Assembly (NCBI GenBank): GCA_019247195.1
Contig: JAFAPI010000073.1
Location: forward strand, 44,268 to 108,267
Length of the DNA stretch: 64,000 nucleotides
Origin: Gammaproteobacteria bacterium
Lineage (GTDB): Bacteria > Pseudomonadota > Gammaproteobacteria > Steroidobacterales > Steroidobacteraceae
Reading direction: 5' to 3'
Part shown: positions 8,594 to 18,854 of the stretch, in pieces
How the letters are laid out: each line of letters starts with the position of its first letter
Position numbering within the stretch: position 1 is the stretch's first letter
The notes under the pieces: generated by a model
Told to the model about the DNA's origin: nothing
The model's database searches: none
The model's input: only the letters and a program-made list of their open reading frames with translations
Program-made: the position numbers and the translations under genes

Positions 8594-9223
8594 ATGAAAA
8601 CGTGTACCTACCTCGGGCTCGGCACGCTCGCCGTAGCCCTCGGAAGTGTGGCGCTCGGCGCCGATACCGCGAAGTCGACCGCGAAGACGCCCAGCAAGGC
8701 CGAGCTCATCGCAAGCGCCGAATCCGCCGCCCCGCCGAGCGTCGGCAAGAACGCGACCATCGTCAACATGGGAAGCGATGGCAAGATGGAGACGCTGCGC
8801 AAGGGAACGAACGGCTGGACCTGCATGCCGGACAACCCGACCACGCCGGGTCCGGATCCGATGTGCCTGGACAAGGCCTCGATGGATTGGGCGCACGCCT
8901 GGATGAACCACGAGACGCCGCCGGCGGGCAAGGTGGGGTTCATGTACATGCTGGCGGGCGGCACGGATGCGAGTAACACCGATCCGTTCGCCCAGAAGCC
9001 GACCGCCTCCAACCACTGGATCAAGACCGGCCCGCACGTCATGGTCGTCGGCGCGGACTCGAGCTTCTACGATGCGTATCCGAAGAACGCCGACCCGGAC
9101 ACCTCGCAGCCCTACGTGATGTGGGCCGGCACGCCGTATCAGCACCTGATGGCGCCGGTCGGCCCGAGTGGCCACGCGGCGGCGAAGAAGGAGGCGGCCA
9201 AGGAGCCGGCCACGGACAAGTAA
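8594..9223 (+). CDS. Secreted protein of unknown function
   Basis: This 209-residue protein has a Sec signal peptide (MKTCTYLGLGTLAVALGSVALGA) and an excellent GGGAGGAG ribosome binding site at 8581, which fixes the start. The mature part has a Lys/Ala-rich linker. A conserved-looking core follows (NGWTCMPDNPTTPGPDPM-C, then SMDWAHAW, KVGFMYMLAGG, GPHVMVVG and PYVMWAGTPYQHLM) before an Ala/Lys-rich tail. Two cysteines in the core (TCMP, PMC) may form a disulfide. I recall similar unnamed secreted proteins in soil proteobacteria, with no assigned function. It is probably monocistronic: 212 bp separate it from the receiver gene and a strong hairpin follows. Confidence 0.8.
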   Translation: MKTCTYLGLGTLAVALGSVALGADTAKSTAKTPSKAELIASAESAAPPSVGKNATIVNMGSDGKMETLRKGTNGWTCMPDNPTTPGPDPMCLDKASMDWAHAWMNHETPPAGKVGFMYMLAGGTDASNTDPFAQKPTASNHWIKTGPHVMVVGADSSFYDAYPKNADPDTSQPYVMWAGTPYQHLMAPVGPSGHAAAKKEAAKEPATDK

Positions 9224-9227
9224 GCTT

Positions 9228-9263
9228 GCGCGCCCGGGCGCCCGCGGCGGGCGTCCGGCGCGC
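9228..9263. terminator. Bidirectional GC-rich terminator hairpin
   Basis: A long stem (7 bp, one bulged base, then 9 bp including one G-T pair) with a 3-nt loop fills the gap between two convergent genes. It lacks a T-tract on either side but is well placed to end both transcripts. Confidence 0.55.
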
Positions 9264-9264
9264 G

Positions 9265-10026
9265 CTAGCTCTTGAGCTTGTAGCCGCTGCGGAAGATCCA
9301 GGCGACCACGGCCACGCACAGCAGAAAGAACGCCAGCGTGGCCGCGGTGCTGAGCAGGACATTGACGTCCGCGACACCGTAGAAGCTCCAGCGAAAGCCA
9401 CTGATCAGGTACACGACCGGGTTAAAGAGCGCGATCTGGCGCCAGGCGCCGGGCAGCATCGCGATCGAGTAGAAGGCGCCGCCGAGGAAAGTCAGCGGGG
9501 TCAGCACCATGAGCGGCACGATGCCGAGCTGCTCGAAGCTCTCGCTCCACAGTCCGATGATGAAACCGAGCATGCTGAAGCTGACCGCCGTGAGCAGCAG
9601 GAATGCCACCATCCACAGCGGATGCACCACGTGGTAAGGGACGAAGAAGCGCGCCGTCACCAGGATCAGCGTGCCGAGCATCACGGACTTGGTGGCCGCC
9701 GCGCCGACATAGCCGAGCAGCACCTCGACGTAGGACACCGGCGCGGACAGCAGCTCGAAGATCGTGCCTGACCACTTGGGCAGGTAGATGCCGAGCGAGG
9801 CGTTCGAGACGCTCTCGGTAAGGAGTGAGAGCATGATGAGTCCCGGCACGATGAAGGCGCCGTAGCTGACCCCGTCCACCGCCCCCATGCGCTGGCCGAT
9901 GGCGGCACCGAATACCACGAAGTAGAGCGAGGTGGACAGCACCGGCGAGGCGATGCTCTGCATCAGGGTGCGGAAGGTGCGCGCCATCTCGAAGTGGTAG
10001 ATCGCGCGGATGGCGTGCACGTTCAT
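9265..10026 (-). CDS. ABC-2 type transporter permease (YadH-like)
   Basis: This 253-residue permease has six hydrophobic segments and ABC-2 motifs very like E. coli Yad[48 protein letters not shown] and [14 protein letters not shown]. It forms the membrane part of an exporter with the ATPase encoded just upstream, and the two overlap by ATGA. YadGH-type exporters have no settled substrate; drug, polysaccharide and lipid have all been proposed. The ATG at 10026 ([17 protein letters not shown]) is the right start because longer frames run into the ATPase gene. Confidence 0.93.
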   Translation of the reverse strand: MNVHAIRAIYHFEMARTFRTLMQSIASPVLSTSLYFVVFGAAIGQRMGAVDGVSYGAFIVPGLIMLSLLTESVSNASLGIYLPKWSGTIFELLSAPVSYVEVLLGYVGAAATKSVMLGTLILVTARFFVPYHVVHPLWMVAFLLLTAVSFSMLGFIIGLWSESFEQLGIVPLMVLTPLTFLGGAFYSIAMLPGAWRQIALFNPVVYLISGFRWSFYGVADVNVLLSTAATLAFFLLCVAVVAWIFRSGYKLKS

Positions 10027-10976
10027 GAGCGCGTCCGCACCAGGTTCACGAAGATCTCTTCTAGCGAGCTCTCGCTCGAGTGCAGGTCCTTGAAGTCGAT
10101 GTTCAGCTCCTGCAGTCGGCGCAACAGCTGCGCGATGCCGGTATCCGAGCGCTGCGCGTCGAAGGTGTAGATAAGGGCGTGCCCGGCGTCGCCGAGCTCG
10201 AGCGGCCAGGCCCCGAGCTCGGGGGGCACACCTGCGAGGGGGCGCTGCAGCTGCAGGGTCAGCTGCTTCTTGCCGAGCTTGCGCATCAGCCGGGCCTTCT
10301 CCTCCACGACGATGAGCTCGCCGCGGTGGATGACTCCAATCCGGTCCGCCATCAGCTCGGCTTCTTCGATGTAATGCGTGGTGAGAATGATGGTCACGCC
10401 GCGCTCGCGGAGCGCCCGCACCATGTCCCACATCTCGCGCCGCAGCTCAACGTCCACCCCCGCGGTCGGCTCATCGAGAAACAGCACCTGCGGCTCGTGC
10501 GCGAGCGCCTTGGCGATAAGTACCCGGCGCTTCATACCCCCCGACAGCGTCATGATCTTCGCCTCGCGGCGCTCCCACAGCGAGAGCGCGCGCAGCACCT
10601 GTTCGCAGTGGCGCGCATCGGGGGCGCGCCCGAACAGGCCGCGGCTGAAGGTAACCGTGCTCCACACGCTCTCGAAGGCGTCGGTATGCAGCTCCTGGGG
10701 CACGAGTCCGATAAGCGCGCGGGCGGCGCGGTACTCACGCACGATGTCGTGTCCGGCGACGCTGATGCGTCCGCCCCCGGGCGTGACGATGCCGCAGATG
10801 ATGTTGATCAGGGTCGTCTTGCCGGCCCCGTTCGGTCCCAGCAGCGCGAAAATCTCGCCGCGCTCGATGCTGAGATCGATGCTGTTGAGGGCCGTGAGGC
10901 CGCTCGCGTAGGTCTTGCTGAGCCCTGCAACCCGCACGATGGGTTCGCCGGGCGCGGCGGGCGTGGAGTCGGGCAC
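10023..10976 (-). CDS. ABC transporter ATP-binding protein (YadG-like)
   Basis: This 317-residue protein has a complete ABC domain: Walker [13 protein letters not shown]-loop VPQELHTD, signature LSGGMKRR, Walker [13 protein letters not shown] and H-loop [12 protein letters not shown] roughly 80-residue C-terminal extension ends with [15 protein letters not shown], typical of the DrrA/YadG group. It energises the ABC-2 permease encoded downstream. I chose the GTG at 10976 because it has AAGGA 4 nt upstream and because the extra upstream residues are low-complexity Arg/Ala. The frame stays open to 11114. Confidence 0.93.
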   Translation of the reverse strand: MPDSTPAAPGEPIVRVAGLSKTYASGLTALNSIDLSIERGEIFALLGPNGAGKTTLINIICGIVTPGGGRISVAGHDIVREYRAARALIGLVPQELHTDAFESVWSTVTFSRGLFGRAPDARHCEQVLRALSLWERREAKIMTLSGGMKRRVLIAKALAHEPQVLFLDEPTAGVDVELRREMWDMVRALRERGVTIILTTHYIEEAELMADRIGVIHRGELIVVEEKARLMRKLGKKQLTLQLQRPLAGVPPELGAWPLELGDAGHALIYTFDAQRSDTGIAQLLRRLQELNIDFKDLHSSESSLEEIFVNLVRTRS

Positions 10977-11124
10977 GGAATCCTTGCGTCGCAGGGGGGT
11001 GGGGAGCGGCGCGCGATTATCGCCAGCGTGGATGTTGGCGGCAACGGTCTGGTCGGCGCGCGCCGACGCGGCGCCGCGGCGCGGTCGTCTGCGCCGACCG
11101 CGTGCGCGGTGCAATAGTGCGGCG

Positions 11125-13008
11125 ATGGACGGACGGCGTCGCTGGTCGCGCTACGGCCTGGCCTTCGGCGCCGCGGTCGCGGTGCTGCTCGTCGCGGCGC
11201 TGCTCGGCGAGCGGCATCTGCAGCGCCCGCTGCTGCGCATGTTCGAGCGCCACCTGCACCATCCGCTCCGGCTCGGCGGCCGCTTCGAGGCGCACCTGCT
11301 CTCGCCCCATCCACGCCTCGACGCCACGGACCTCGAGATCGGCAACCCGCCGTGGAGCGCGCCCGGCAGCCTCGGCCACATCGCGCGCGTGGACATCCGC
11401 CTGGCGTGGCGCTTCGGCTGGTGGCCGCTTGAGATCGAGCGTGTGGAGCTCGGCGGAGCCGAGTGGCATCTGCGGCGCGATGCGGAGGGTCGCGCCAACT
11501 GGACCGCGCGGGCCGAGGGAGCCGGCGCCGGGCCGCCGCTCATCCGCAGCCTCGCGATGCCCGAGGCGCGGGTCGACGTGCAGGACGAGCGTCGGCACCT
11601 CACCTTCACCGGCCAGGTGAGTGCCGGTGACGCCGGAGGCGGCCCTGCCCCGGTCCTGACTGTGGAAGCCATCGGCACGCTGAACGGCCGCCCCGCCACT
11701 TTGCACATCGAGGGCGAGCCGCTCGCCACCGCGCGGCGGGAACGCCCGTATCACTTCACCCTGCTCGAGCGCTCCGCCCCGAGCCAGCTGAGTGCGCAGG
11801 GCTACTTCCTGCATCCCTTCGATTTCCGGGAGATCGAGGGACTCTTCCAGGCGAAGGGTCCGACGCTGCGCGATGCGTACTACCTGGTCGGTCTGAAGCT
11901 GCCGCAGACGGTGCCTTTCAGTGCCTCGGGGCGGATGTCACGCCGTAACCTGCACTTCTCGTACGCCGATCTGCGGGTCACCGCGGGGGACAGCGATCTC
12001 GACGGCTCGCTCGAGGTCGACAGCGCCGGTGGACAGCCCCACACCACAGGAGAGCTCCGCTCGCAGCAGCTGCGGCTGGTGGACCTCGGCGGCCACCATG
12101 GCGAGGCCCAGTCGCTGGTGCCCGATACGCCGCTGCCGCTGCGGGGTCTGCGACGCAGCGAGCTGCGTATCCGCTACCGGGCGCAGCACGTCGATCTCGG
12201 CAAGGAGCGCCTGAGTGAATTGTCCCTGCTGGTCGACGCGCACGCCGCGGCGTTGCGCATCGAGCAGGCGCACGCACAGCTTGCCGGGGGGGAGCTCTCC
12301 GGCGAGGCGCAACTGGATGCTCACTCCGCCGTGCCGGCCGCGCGGCTGGAGCTGCGGCTGCAGAAGCTGCAGCTCGAGCAGCTGCAGCCCCCAGGCCGCG
12401 CACCGTTTGCCACTGGAACGCTCGATGGCCGGCTGCAGCTCGCCGGCGCCGGCCCAACGTGGCGCGCCCTCGCCGAGGGGGCGCACGGGGAGGCGACGCT
12501 GGTCATCCCCGAGGGCACGATGCGGCGGGCGCTCGCCGAGCTCGCGAGCGCCGAGCTGGCCGGTGCGCTGGGTGTGCTGCGCCACAACACGCAGGAGACA
12601 CCCATCCGCTGCGCGGTGGCCACGCTCAGTGCCCAGGACGGGGTCGTGCGCACCGGTACCCTGCTGCTCGACACGGACGCTACGCTGCTCAGCGGTGCGG
12701 GTGAGCTGCACCTCGCCGACCAGACCGTGCAGCTGCGCATCCGCGGCCGGCCCAAGCATCCGACGCTGGCCCTGCGCTCGGAAGTCACGGTCACCGGCCC
12801 GCTCAAGCACCCGCACTTCGGCATCGAGAAGCGCGCGGCACTTCTGCAGGGCGGAGCGGCGGTCGCGCTCGGGGCGCTCCTCACTCCGCTCGCGGCGGGC
12901 CTCGCCTTCGTCGACCCCGGCCTCACGCACGGGGCGGACTGCGGCGCGCTGCTCGCCGAGGCGCGCAGCGAGGCACATGACTCCGCGGCTGGCCCGGTCA
13001 CGCACTGA
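11125..13008 (+). CDS. AsmA family protein
   Basis: This 627-residue protein has one N-terminal membrane anchor ([18 protein letters not shown]) and a long periplasmic beta-rich region. The AsmA pattern is clear: [14 protein letters not shown] near residue 70, [26 protein letters not shown], and the C-terminal AsmA_2 part with [28 protein letters not shown]. AsmA-like proteins bridge the periplasm and are thought to move phospholipids or to affect outer-membrane assembly. Shorter members are of unknown precise role. The start at 11125 is the first ATG after the divergent ATPase gene. The amidase gene follows after 78 bp. Confidence 0.87.
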   Translation: MDGRRRWSRYGLAFGAAVAVLLVAALLGERHLQRPLLRMFERHLHHPLRLGGRFEAHLLSPHPRLDATDLEIGNPPWSAPGSLGHIARVDIRLAWRFGWWPLEIERVELGGAEWHLRRDAEGRANWTARAEGAGAGPPLIRSLAMPEARVDVQDERRHLTFTGQVSAGDAGGGPAPVLTVEAIGTLNGRPATLHIEGEPLATARRERPYHFTLLERSAPSQLSAQGYFLHPFDFREIEGLFQAKGPTLRDAYYLVGLKLPQTVPFSASGRMSRRNLHFSYADLRVTAGDSDLDGSLEVDSAGGQPHTTGELRSQQLRLVDLGGHHGEAQSLVPDTPLPLRGLRRSELRIRYRAQHVDLGKERLSELSLLVDAHAAALRIEQAHAQLAGGELSGEAQLDAHSAVPAARLELRLQKLQLEQLQPPGRAPFATGTLDGRLQLAGAGPTWRALAEGAHGEATLVIPEGTMRRALAELASAELAGALGVLRHNTQETPIRCAVATLSAQDGVVRTGTLLLDTDATLLSGAGELHLADQTVQLRIRGRPKHPTLALRSEVTVTGPLKHPHFGIEKRAALLQGGAAVALGALLTPLAAGLAFVDPGLTHGADCGALLAEARSEAHDSAAGPVTH

Positions 13009-13086
13009 ACAGGCGTCTATCCGGCAGCACCGGCGCGGGAAGTCGTATGATGCGCGACCCAGGGCGGCCCGCGGCGAGCACCCGTG

Positions 13087-14634
13087 ATGTCTTCGTCCCG
13101 CGCAAAAACCGCCCGCCCACTCACCCGACGGCACGTCCTGCTCGGCATCGCGGCCAGTGCCGCCCGCCTGGAGGCGCAGGTGTCCTCAGCTGAAGACGAT
13201 GCAGCAGAGCTGGCAGAGCTCGACGCGGTCGCCGCCCTGGAGCGCATGGCGCGCGGCGAGGTGAGCGCCGAGCGCTACGCCCGCGCACTGCTGGCGCGCT
13301 GTGCCGCGGGTGCATCGCTCAACGCCTGGATTAGCCTCGAGCCTGAGCGCGTCCTCGAGGCGGCGCGCGATTGCGACCGAGCGCGGCGGGCGGGGGAGCG
13401 CCTCGGCCCCCTCGCCGGTCTGCCGATGCCGATCAAGGATAGCGTCAACACCGCGCAGTATCCGACCACCGCCGGCACGCCGGCGCTGCGCAGCTTTCGA
13501 CCGCGCCATGACGCCCCCGTGGTGCACGCGCTGCGGCGGGCCGGTGCCGTCGTGCTCGGCAAGACTAACCTGCACGAGCTCTCTTACGGCTGGACCAGCA
13601 ACAACCAGGCCTACGGGGCGGTGCGTAATCCCTACCAGCCGCACCGCATCCCCGGCGGCAGCAGCGGCGGCACGGCTGCAGCGATCGCTGCGCGGATGGC
13701 GCCGCTTGGTGTGGCAGAGGACACCCAGGGATCGATCCGCGTGCCCGCGGCGCTCTGCGGACTGTACGCCCTGCGGCCGACGACGGGGCGCTACTCCACC
13801 CAAGGCGCAGTCCCCATCACCCCGCTCTTCGACCAGGTGGGGCCGCACGCCCGCTCGGTGCGCGACCTCGCCCTGTTCGATGCGGTGCTGACCGGCGCGC
13901 CCACGAGGGCTGGGTCGACGCGCCCGCTGCGTGGCACCCGCCTGGCCGTGGTGCGCGATTACTTCTTCACCGACCTCGACCCGGAAGTGGAGCAGCTGAG
14001 TGAGCAGGCGCTCGCGCAGCTGCGCGCTGCCGGTGCCGAGCTGATCGAGGCGCAGATGCCGGGGCTCGCGGCGCTGATCGAGCGCACGACCGACCCGATC
14101 CAGAACCACGACGTGCGGTTTGCACTGCCCGCGTACCTCAAGGAGTACGGAGCACCGGTCAGCTTCGAGGCGCTGCTCGAGCAGGCGAGTGCCGATATCC
14201 GCGAGACCTTTCGTCGCGATGTGCTGCCCGGTGGCGAGCACTTCGTTTCCGCGGCGGACTATGCGGCCGCGCGCACCACGCATCTGCCGGCGCTACGACG
14301 CCTGTACCGTGATGTGTTCGCGCGCAGCGGCGCCGATGCCGTCGTGTTCCCGGCTACCCTCGTGCCCGCGCCCCTCATCGGCGAGGAGGCGGGCTTCACG
14401 ATCCGCGGCCGGCGCATCGAGTTCGAGACGGGTATGGCGCGCAACATTTCCCCCGGCAGCACTGCCGGCGTCCCCGGACTCGTCGTGCCGATCGGCCTCA
14501 CCGCCGCCGGCCTGCCGGTAGCCCTCGAGTTCGATGCGCCCGCGGGAGGCGACCGCGAGCTCCTCGCCCTGGGAGCGGCGGTGGAGTCGCTATTGCAGCG
14601 CCTGCCGCCTCCCCCGCGGGCGGGCCTGGGCTAG
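13087..14634 (+). CDS. Amidase (amidase-signature family), probably Tat-exported
   Basis: This 515-residue amidase-signature enzyme has the Ser-cisSer-Lys triad: Lys117 in PMPIKDSVN, Ser192/193 in PGGSSGGT and nucleophile Ser216 in EDTQGSIRVPA. The usual T-D-x-G-G-S is replaced by E-D-T-Q-G-S, which may change the oxyanion loop. The N-terminus (LTRRHVLLGIAASAA) looks like a twin-arginine signal. The N-terminal helix and C-terminal half (ALEFDAPAGGDRELLALG) are complete. It hydrolyses an amide of unknown identity, probably in the periplasm. A GTG sits directly before the ATG, so the start could be 3 bp earlier. The stop overlaps the convergent Fpg/Nei gene. Confidence 0.9.
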   Translation: MSSSRAKTARPLTRRHVLLGIAASAARLEAQVSSAEDDAAELAELDAVAALERMARGEVSAERYARALLARCAAGASLNAWISLEPERVLEAARDCDRARRAGERLGPLAGLPMPIKDSVNTAQYPTTAGTPALRSFRPRHDAPVVHALRRAGAVVLGKTNLHELSYGWTSNNQAYGAVRNPYQPHRIPGGSSGGTAAAIAARMAPLGVAEDTQGSIRVPAALCGLYALRPTTGRYSTQGAVPITPLFDQVGPHARSVRDLALFDAVLTGAPTRAGSTRPLRGTRLAVVRDYFFTDLDPEVEQLSEQALAQLRAAGAELIEAQMPGLAALIERTTDPIQNHDVRFALPAYLKEYGAPVSFEALLEQASADIRETFRRDVLPGGEHFVSAADYAAARTTHLPALRRLYRDVFARSGADAVVFPATLVPAPLIGEEAGFTIRGRRIEFETGMARNISPGSTAGVPGLVVPIGLTAAGLPVALEFDAPAGGDRELLALGAAVESLLQRLPPPPRAGLG

Positions 14635-15524
14635 GCATCCTGGTCGAACGCGTCTAGCCGCCGCGGCCAGTCTTTCTTCAGCAGCCGTGACAGGGCGCGG
14701 TCGGCCAGCAGGCGCCCTCCGGTCTGGCAGCGCGCACAGTAGTTGGTTTCGTTGTCGGCGTAACGGATGCGCTGCACCGGGGTGCCGCACACCGGGCATG
14801 GCATGCCGAAGCGCCCGTGCACGGCCATCTCGGGCCGGAAGGCGGTGACCCCCTCCGGGAACTGCTCGCCCGCCTGCTCGCGCAGGCGCTCGGTCCACAG
14901 CAGCAGAACCGCTCGCGTCGCGTCGTACAGTCGAGCCACCTCCGCCTCAGTCAGCCGCTGCGTCAGCAGCACCGGCGAGAGCCGCGCGGCGTGCAGGATC
15001 TCATCGGAGTAGGCGTTGCCGATGCCGCTCAGGGTGCGGGGATCGGTGAGCGCACGCTTGAGCGTGTGGTTGCCGCGGCGCAGTGCCGCGGCGAACTCTG
15101 CCCGAGTCGCCTCCAACACCTCCAAGCCGCCGGGGTCCTGCCCGTCAAGCGCCGCCGCGCCCTGCACGAGGTGCAGCGAGGCGCGGCGCTTGGTGCCGGC
15201 CTCGGTGAGCGTCAGCAACCCGCTCGTGAAGGCGAGTCGTGCCAGCGGCCGCCGCTTGGCGGGGGCAGTGCCGGGCGCAAACCAGTGCAGCCGTCCGGCA
15301 ATCATCAGGTGCAGCACCAGCCACAGCTCCTCGGTGAGGCCGATGGCGATGCGCTTGCCGATGCGGCGCACCTCGAGTACCGGACGTCCGTAGGCGGCCT
15401 CGAGCGGCGGTTGCGCAGTGCGCAGCACGAACGGGTTGAGGATCTCGACGCGCTCGAGACGGGCCCCCACGAGACGCCGTCGCAGCGCCTCCACGTACAC
15501 CGTCACATCCGGCAGCTCGGGCAT
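14631..15524 (-). CDS. Fpg/Nei family DNA glycosylase
   Basis: This 297-residue protein excises oxidised bases and nicks the abasic site. It shows the catalytic N-terminus MPELPDV (Pro2 as nucleophile, Glu3), Lys in KRIAIGL, the helix-two-turn-helix with LSGIGNAYSDEIL, and a C-terminal zinc finger CPVCGTPVQRIRY ... CARCQTGG followed by a short tail. The PELPDV variant differs from E. coli MutM (PELPEVE). The closest group is an Fpg-like clade rather than Nei proper, so I assign no gene name. The 42-bp gap to the S9 peptidase on the same strand allows read-through from that operon. Confidence 0.92.
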   Translation of the reverse strand: MPELPDVTVYVEALRRRLVGARLERVEILNPFVLRTAQPPLEAAYGRPVLEVRRIGKRIAIGLTEELWLVLHLMIAGRLHWFAPGTAPAKRRPLARLAFTSGLLTLTEAGTKRRASLHLVQGAAALDGQDPGGLEVLEATRAEFAAALRRGNHTLKRALTDPRTLSGIGNAYSDEILHAARLSPVLLTQRLTEAEVARLYDATRAVLLLWTERLREQAGEQFPEGVTAFRPEMAVHGRFGMPCPVCGTPVQRIRYADNETNYCARCQTGGRLLADRALSRLLKKDWPRRLDAFDQDA

Positions 15525-15566
15525 GCGCCAATTGTGCTCGCAACGGCGGCGCGGCCGGGCGTCCCC

Positions 15567-17588
15567 TCAATCGGCGCCCAGGTAGCGGTCGAACCAGCCG
15601 ACGATGCGCGCCATCACGTCGGCCTGATCGGCGCGCTTGAAGAAGAAGTGTCCCTCGTCCGGATAGACAACGAACTCAGTCGGCACGCCGTGACGCCTGA
15701 GACCGTTCCAGTACTCGTAGGACTGCGACAGCGGCACCTCGGCGTCGCGGTCGCCGCCGAGCAGCAGCGTGGGGGCGTGCACCTGCTTGATGAAGGTCAG
15801 CGGCGAGCTGCGCTCGTAGACCTTCGGATCGTCGTACACCGACGCCCCGAAGTACGGGATCATCCAGGTGTCGATGTTGTTGGTGCCGTAGTAGCTCAGC
15901 CAGTCGGAAAGCCCCGCCCCCGCGACCCCCGCGTGGAAGCGGTCGGTCTGGGTGAGCGCCCACATGGTCATGTAGCCCCCGTAGCTCCAGCCCGTGATCC
16001 CGACGCGGCGCGCATCGATCGACGCCCGCGCCAGCACCGCGTCGAGTCCGCGCAGGATGTCGCGCAGGTCGCCGTAGCCGAAATCGCGCACGTTGGCGCG
16101 CGTGAAGGCCTCTCCCTGGCCATAGCTGCCGCGCGGGTTCGGCTTGAACACATAGTAGCCGCGGGCGGCGAGCACCGCGTCATAGGCATCGGGGCTCGCC
16201 GGGAAGAGCGGGTAGTGCGCATAGGCCGGCCCCCCATGCACCTCGACTACCAGCGGATAGCGCTGACCGGCCGTGACGTGCGGGGGTTCGATGAGCATGC
16301 CCTGCACGCTCAACTCATCGCTCTGCCACGTCAGGATGTGCGCCGGACCGGTCATGGGCTGAACCGCCGCGTTCAGCCGCGTGACCGCGTGCCAGCGGCC
16401 GGGGGGCCCTGCGTACACCTCCGGCGCCTGGGTGTAAGACTGGAGGATCGTGGCCGCCGTGCGCCCGTCGCGCGACAGCGAGACTCCGACGTCGCCGGGC
16501 GTCAAACCGAGCACGTTGTTGGCCCAGATCATCTGCGGACCGTGCCAGAGGGTGCGCTGCGTACCGTGCGCCACGTCGATGGCCGCGAGAACCTCCTCCC
16601 CCGCCTGAAACTCGGTGGCGATCAGCTCGCGGCTTGAACCATTCCAGGTGAGCGTCTGTACGGAGGCGCGCAGGCCGGGGGTTACGTCGACCGGCTCTGC
16701 ACCGTCGAGCGACAGCACGTAGGCGTCGCCGCCGGTGATCGTCTCATCGCTCATCAGCCCGCCGATGAAGGCGACACGGCCGCCATCGCTCGCGAAGCGC
16801 GGCGAGGCGATCTGCAACGTCACGGGCGGCTTCCACAGCGGACTGAGCTGGCCCGAGCGGGCATCTATCAAGCCAAGGGCGGCGATCCACCAGTTGTCAT
16901 CGCCCGAGCCGTGGGCGTAGCTCACCACGAAGCGCGCTCCGTCGGGCGACCAGTCGTACTCGTAAATGTTGACGTCCTGCGGCCCGAGCAGGCGCGGCTC
17001 TCCCCCCGTCGCCGGCAGCACGGCCAGCCGCTGCTCATAGATCTGTTGCGACAGCACCCCCGCATCGCGCGCCAGGGGGTTGAGGGGCCCCGGCGTGCGC
17101 GGCGCGCCCGCCGAGTACAGGAAAGCGAGCTGGCGGCCATCGGGCGACCAGCGCGGCACGTCCAGTGGGCCCTGGGCGTGCGTCAGGACGCGCACGTTGC
17201 CGCCGCGATCATCGGCCACCGCCAGCTGCGGCTGCTCGTGCGCATCGGTGGTCACGAAGACCAGCGTCCGTCCGTCGGGCGACCAGGCTGCGCCGTGCTC
17301 ATCGCAGGCCGTACCCGGACAGGCCGTCAGTCGCACCTCCCCGCCGCCGTCGCGGGCGCGCGCCAGGTACAGCGCCGAGATATCGACGTCGGCTCCCGCG
17401 CGCTTGCCGGTGACGGTACGCCCGTACACCAGCTGGGAGCCGTCCGGGGACAGCGCCACTTCGCTCGGCGCGTGCACGGCGGCCAGGGCATCGAGCGCCG
17501 CCTCGATGCCGGCGGGGATCTCGGCGGCTCGCGCCACCGTGCTGAGCAGCACCAGGAGCAGGAAGGCGAGCGTACGGGGTGGGCACAT
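15567..17588 (-). CDS. S9 family prolyl oligopeptidase-type peptidase
   Basis: This 673-residue exported peptidase has a signal peptide (LAFLLLVLLSTVARA). A seven-bladed TolB/WD-like propeller follows, with repeated SPDG blades (ALSPDGSQLVYGR, WSPDGRTLVFVT, WSPDGRQLAFLY, WSPDGARFVVSY). The alpha/beta-hydrolase domain carries Ser535 (GWSYGGYMT), Asp615 (GGDRDAEVP) and His647 (EGHFFF). Relatives (acylaminoacyl or dipeptidyl peptidases) cut short peptides in the periplasm. It is the last gene of the glycoside operon, 24 bp after the MFS gene. Its link to sugar metabolism is unclear, and it may act on glycopeptides or simply be co-transcribed. Confidence 0.92.
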   Translation of the reverse strand: MCPPRTLAFLLLVLLSTVARAAEIPAGIEAALDALAAVHAPSEVALSPDGSQLVYGRTVTGKRAGADVDISALYLARARDGGGEVRLTACPGTACDEHGAAWSPDGRTLVFVTTDAHEQPQLAVADDRGGNVRVLTHAQGPLDVPRWSPDGRQLAFLYSAGAPRTPGPLNPLARDAGVLSQQIYEQRLAVLPATGGEPRLLGPQDVNIYEYDWSPDGARFVVSYAHGSGDDNWWIAALGLIDARSGQLSPLWKPPVTLQIASPRFASDGGRVAFIGGLMSDETITGGDAYVLSLDGAEPVDVTPGLRASVQTLTWNGSSRELIATEFQAGEEVLAAIDVAHGTQRTLWHGPQMIWANNVLGLTPGDVGVSLSRDGRTAATILQSYTQAPEVYAGPPGRWHAVTRLNAAVQPMTGPAHILTWQSDELSVQGMLIEPPHVTAGQRYPLVVEVHGGPAYAHYPLFPASPDAYDAVLAARGYYVFKPNPRGSYGQGEAFTRANVRDFGYGDLRDILRGLDAVLARASIDARRVGITGWSYGGYMTMWALTQTDRFHAGVAGAGLSDWLSYYGTNNIDTWMIPYFGASVYDDPKVYERSSPLTFIKQVHAPTLLLGGDRDAEVPLSQSYEYWNGLRRHGVPTEFVVYPDEGHFFFKRADQADVMARIVGWFDRYLGAD

Positions 17589-17612
17589 GGGCGGTCCTTT
17601 CGGCCTGACCCG

Positions 17613-18848
17613 TCAGGCGCGGGCCACTCGTGAAGCGGGACGAAACAGCAGCGCGAACATCAAGAGCACCAGGGCCGCAGCGGTGGCGGGCACCAGCCAG
17701 ATGGCCTGCCAGTCGTGGCCCGCCTGCGGACAGGCGCCAGCCGCGGCTCGCGCCGCAGTGCAACCAGCCTGCGGACGCGCGAAATGCTGCACGACGCTGC
17801 CGGAAACGAGCGCACCGACGAAGTAACCGAGGCCGTTGGTGATGAAGTTGAGCAGGCCCTGGGCTGCCGCACGGATGCGCACGTGGGCCTTCTGGTCGAC
17901 GTAGACCTGGCCGCCGACGAAGAAGAAGTCGTAGCACACCCCGTGCAGCAGGATCGCCGCGTACAGCAGCCACATGCCCCCGCCCGCGTCGCCGCGCGCG
18001 AAGGCGAGGTAGCGCAGCGACCAGGCCAGCATGCCGATAAGCATGATGGCCTTGATGCCCCAGCGCCGCAGCAGCCAGGGCAGGAGCAGCATGAAGCCCA
18101 CCTCCGACATCTGCCCGAAGGTCTGCACGTACGCCGCGTCCGCTACGCCGATCTGATTCAGGAAGGCGTTGGCGAAGGTGTAGTAGAACTGCAGCGGAAT
18201 GCAGAGGAGGAACGAGCCGAGGACGAACATCTGGAAGTCCCGCTCCCGCAGCAGCTGCAGCGCATCCAGGCCGAGCGCGTCGCGGATGCTGAAGGGGGCG
18301 CCTGCCGCCCGGGGCGGGGTGTGGGGCAGGGTGAGCGAGTAGACCGCCAGCAGCAGCGACACGCCCGCCGCGAGGCGCAGCGGCAGCGCGAGGGCATCGG
18401 CATGCAACACCTTGCCGACGATCACCCCGGCGACTATCCAGCCGAGCGTGCCGAGCACCCGCAGGTAGGGAAAGCGCGTCGCATCCTGCAGGTGGAAGAA
18501 GGAGAGCGAATTGGTGAGCGACAGCGTGGGCATGTAGCACAGCGCGTAGAGGATCAGGAGCGCGTAGAAGGGTCCGAAGCGCGGCTGCTGCGCAAGCAGC
18601 CACAGCAGCGCCGCCCCCATGAGGTGCAGCAGCGCGAGCAGTTTCTCGCTGGCGAAGAAGCGGTCCGCCAGCACCCCCGCGAGAAACGGTGACAGCAGCG
18701 CCGCAAGCGCCGTCGCACCGTAAGCGAGTCCGATTTCACGATCCGTGAAGTGCAGCGTCTGGCCCAGGTAAGTCCCCAGAGTGACGAACCACGCGCCCCA
18801 GATGAAGTACTGCAGGAACATCATCAGGGCCAGACGCGCACTCCTCAT
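17613..18848 (-). CDS. MFS transporter, nucleoside:H+ symporter (NupG) type
   Basis: This 411-residue protein has twelve hydrophobic segments. It begins [19 protein letters not shown] and carries [14 protein letters not shown] and [12 protein letters not shown], signatures of the NupG/XapB-like MFS branch. Members in this operon context usually carry sugars or sugar derivatives rather than nucleosides. It sits between the DUF1080 gene (6 bp) and the S9 peptidase gene (24 bp). I infer uptake of the free 3-keto sugar or another product of periplasmic glycoside cleavage. Confidence 0.9.
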   Translation of the reverse strand: MRSARLALMMFLQYFIWGAWFVTLGTYLGQTLHFTDREIGLAYGATALAALLSPFLAGVLADRFFASEKLLALLHLMGAALLWLLAQQPRFGPFYALLILYALCYMPTLSLTNSLSFFHLQDATRFPYLRVLGTLGWIVAGVIVGKVLHADALALPLRLAAGVSLLLAVYSLTLPHTPPRAAGAPFSIRDALGLDALQLLRERDFQMFVLGSFLLCIPLQFYYTFANAFLNQIGVADAAYVQTFGQMSEVGFMLLLPWLLRRWGIKAIMLIGMLAWSLRYLAFARGDAGGGMWLLYAAILLHGVCYDFFFVGGQVYVDQKAHVRIRAAAQGLLNFITNGLGYFVGALVSGSVVQHFARPQAGCTAARAAAGACPQAGHDWQAIWLVPATAAALVLLMFALLFRPASRVARA

Positions 18849-18854
18849 GGCGCT

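Noticed and set aside
14817..16637. 606-codon plus-strand frame across Fpg/Nei and S9 genes
   Set aside because: It spans two clear minus-strand genes and has shadow composition.
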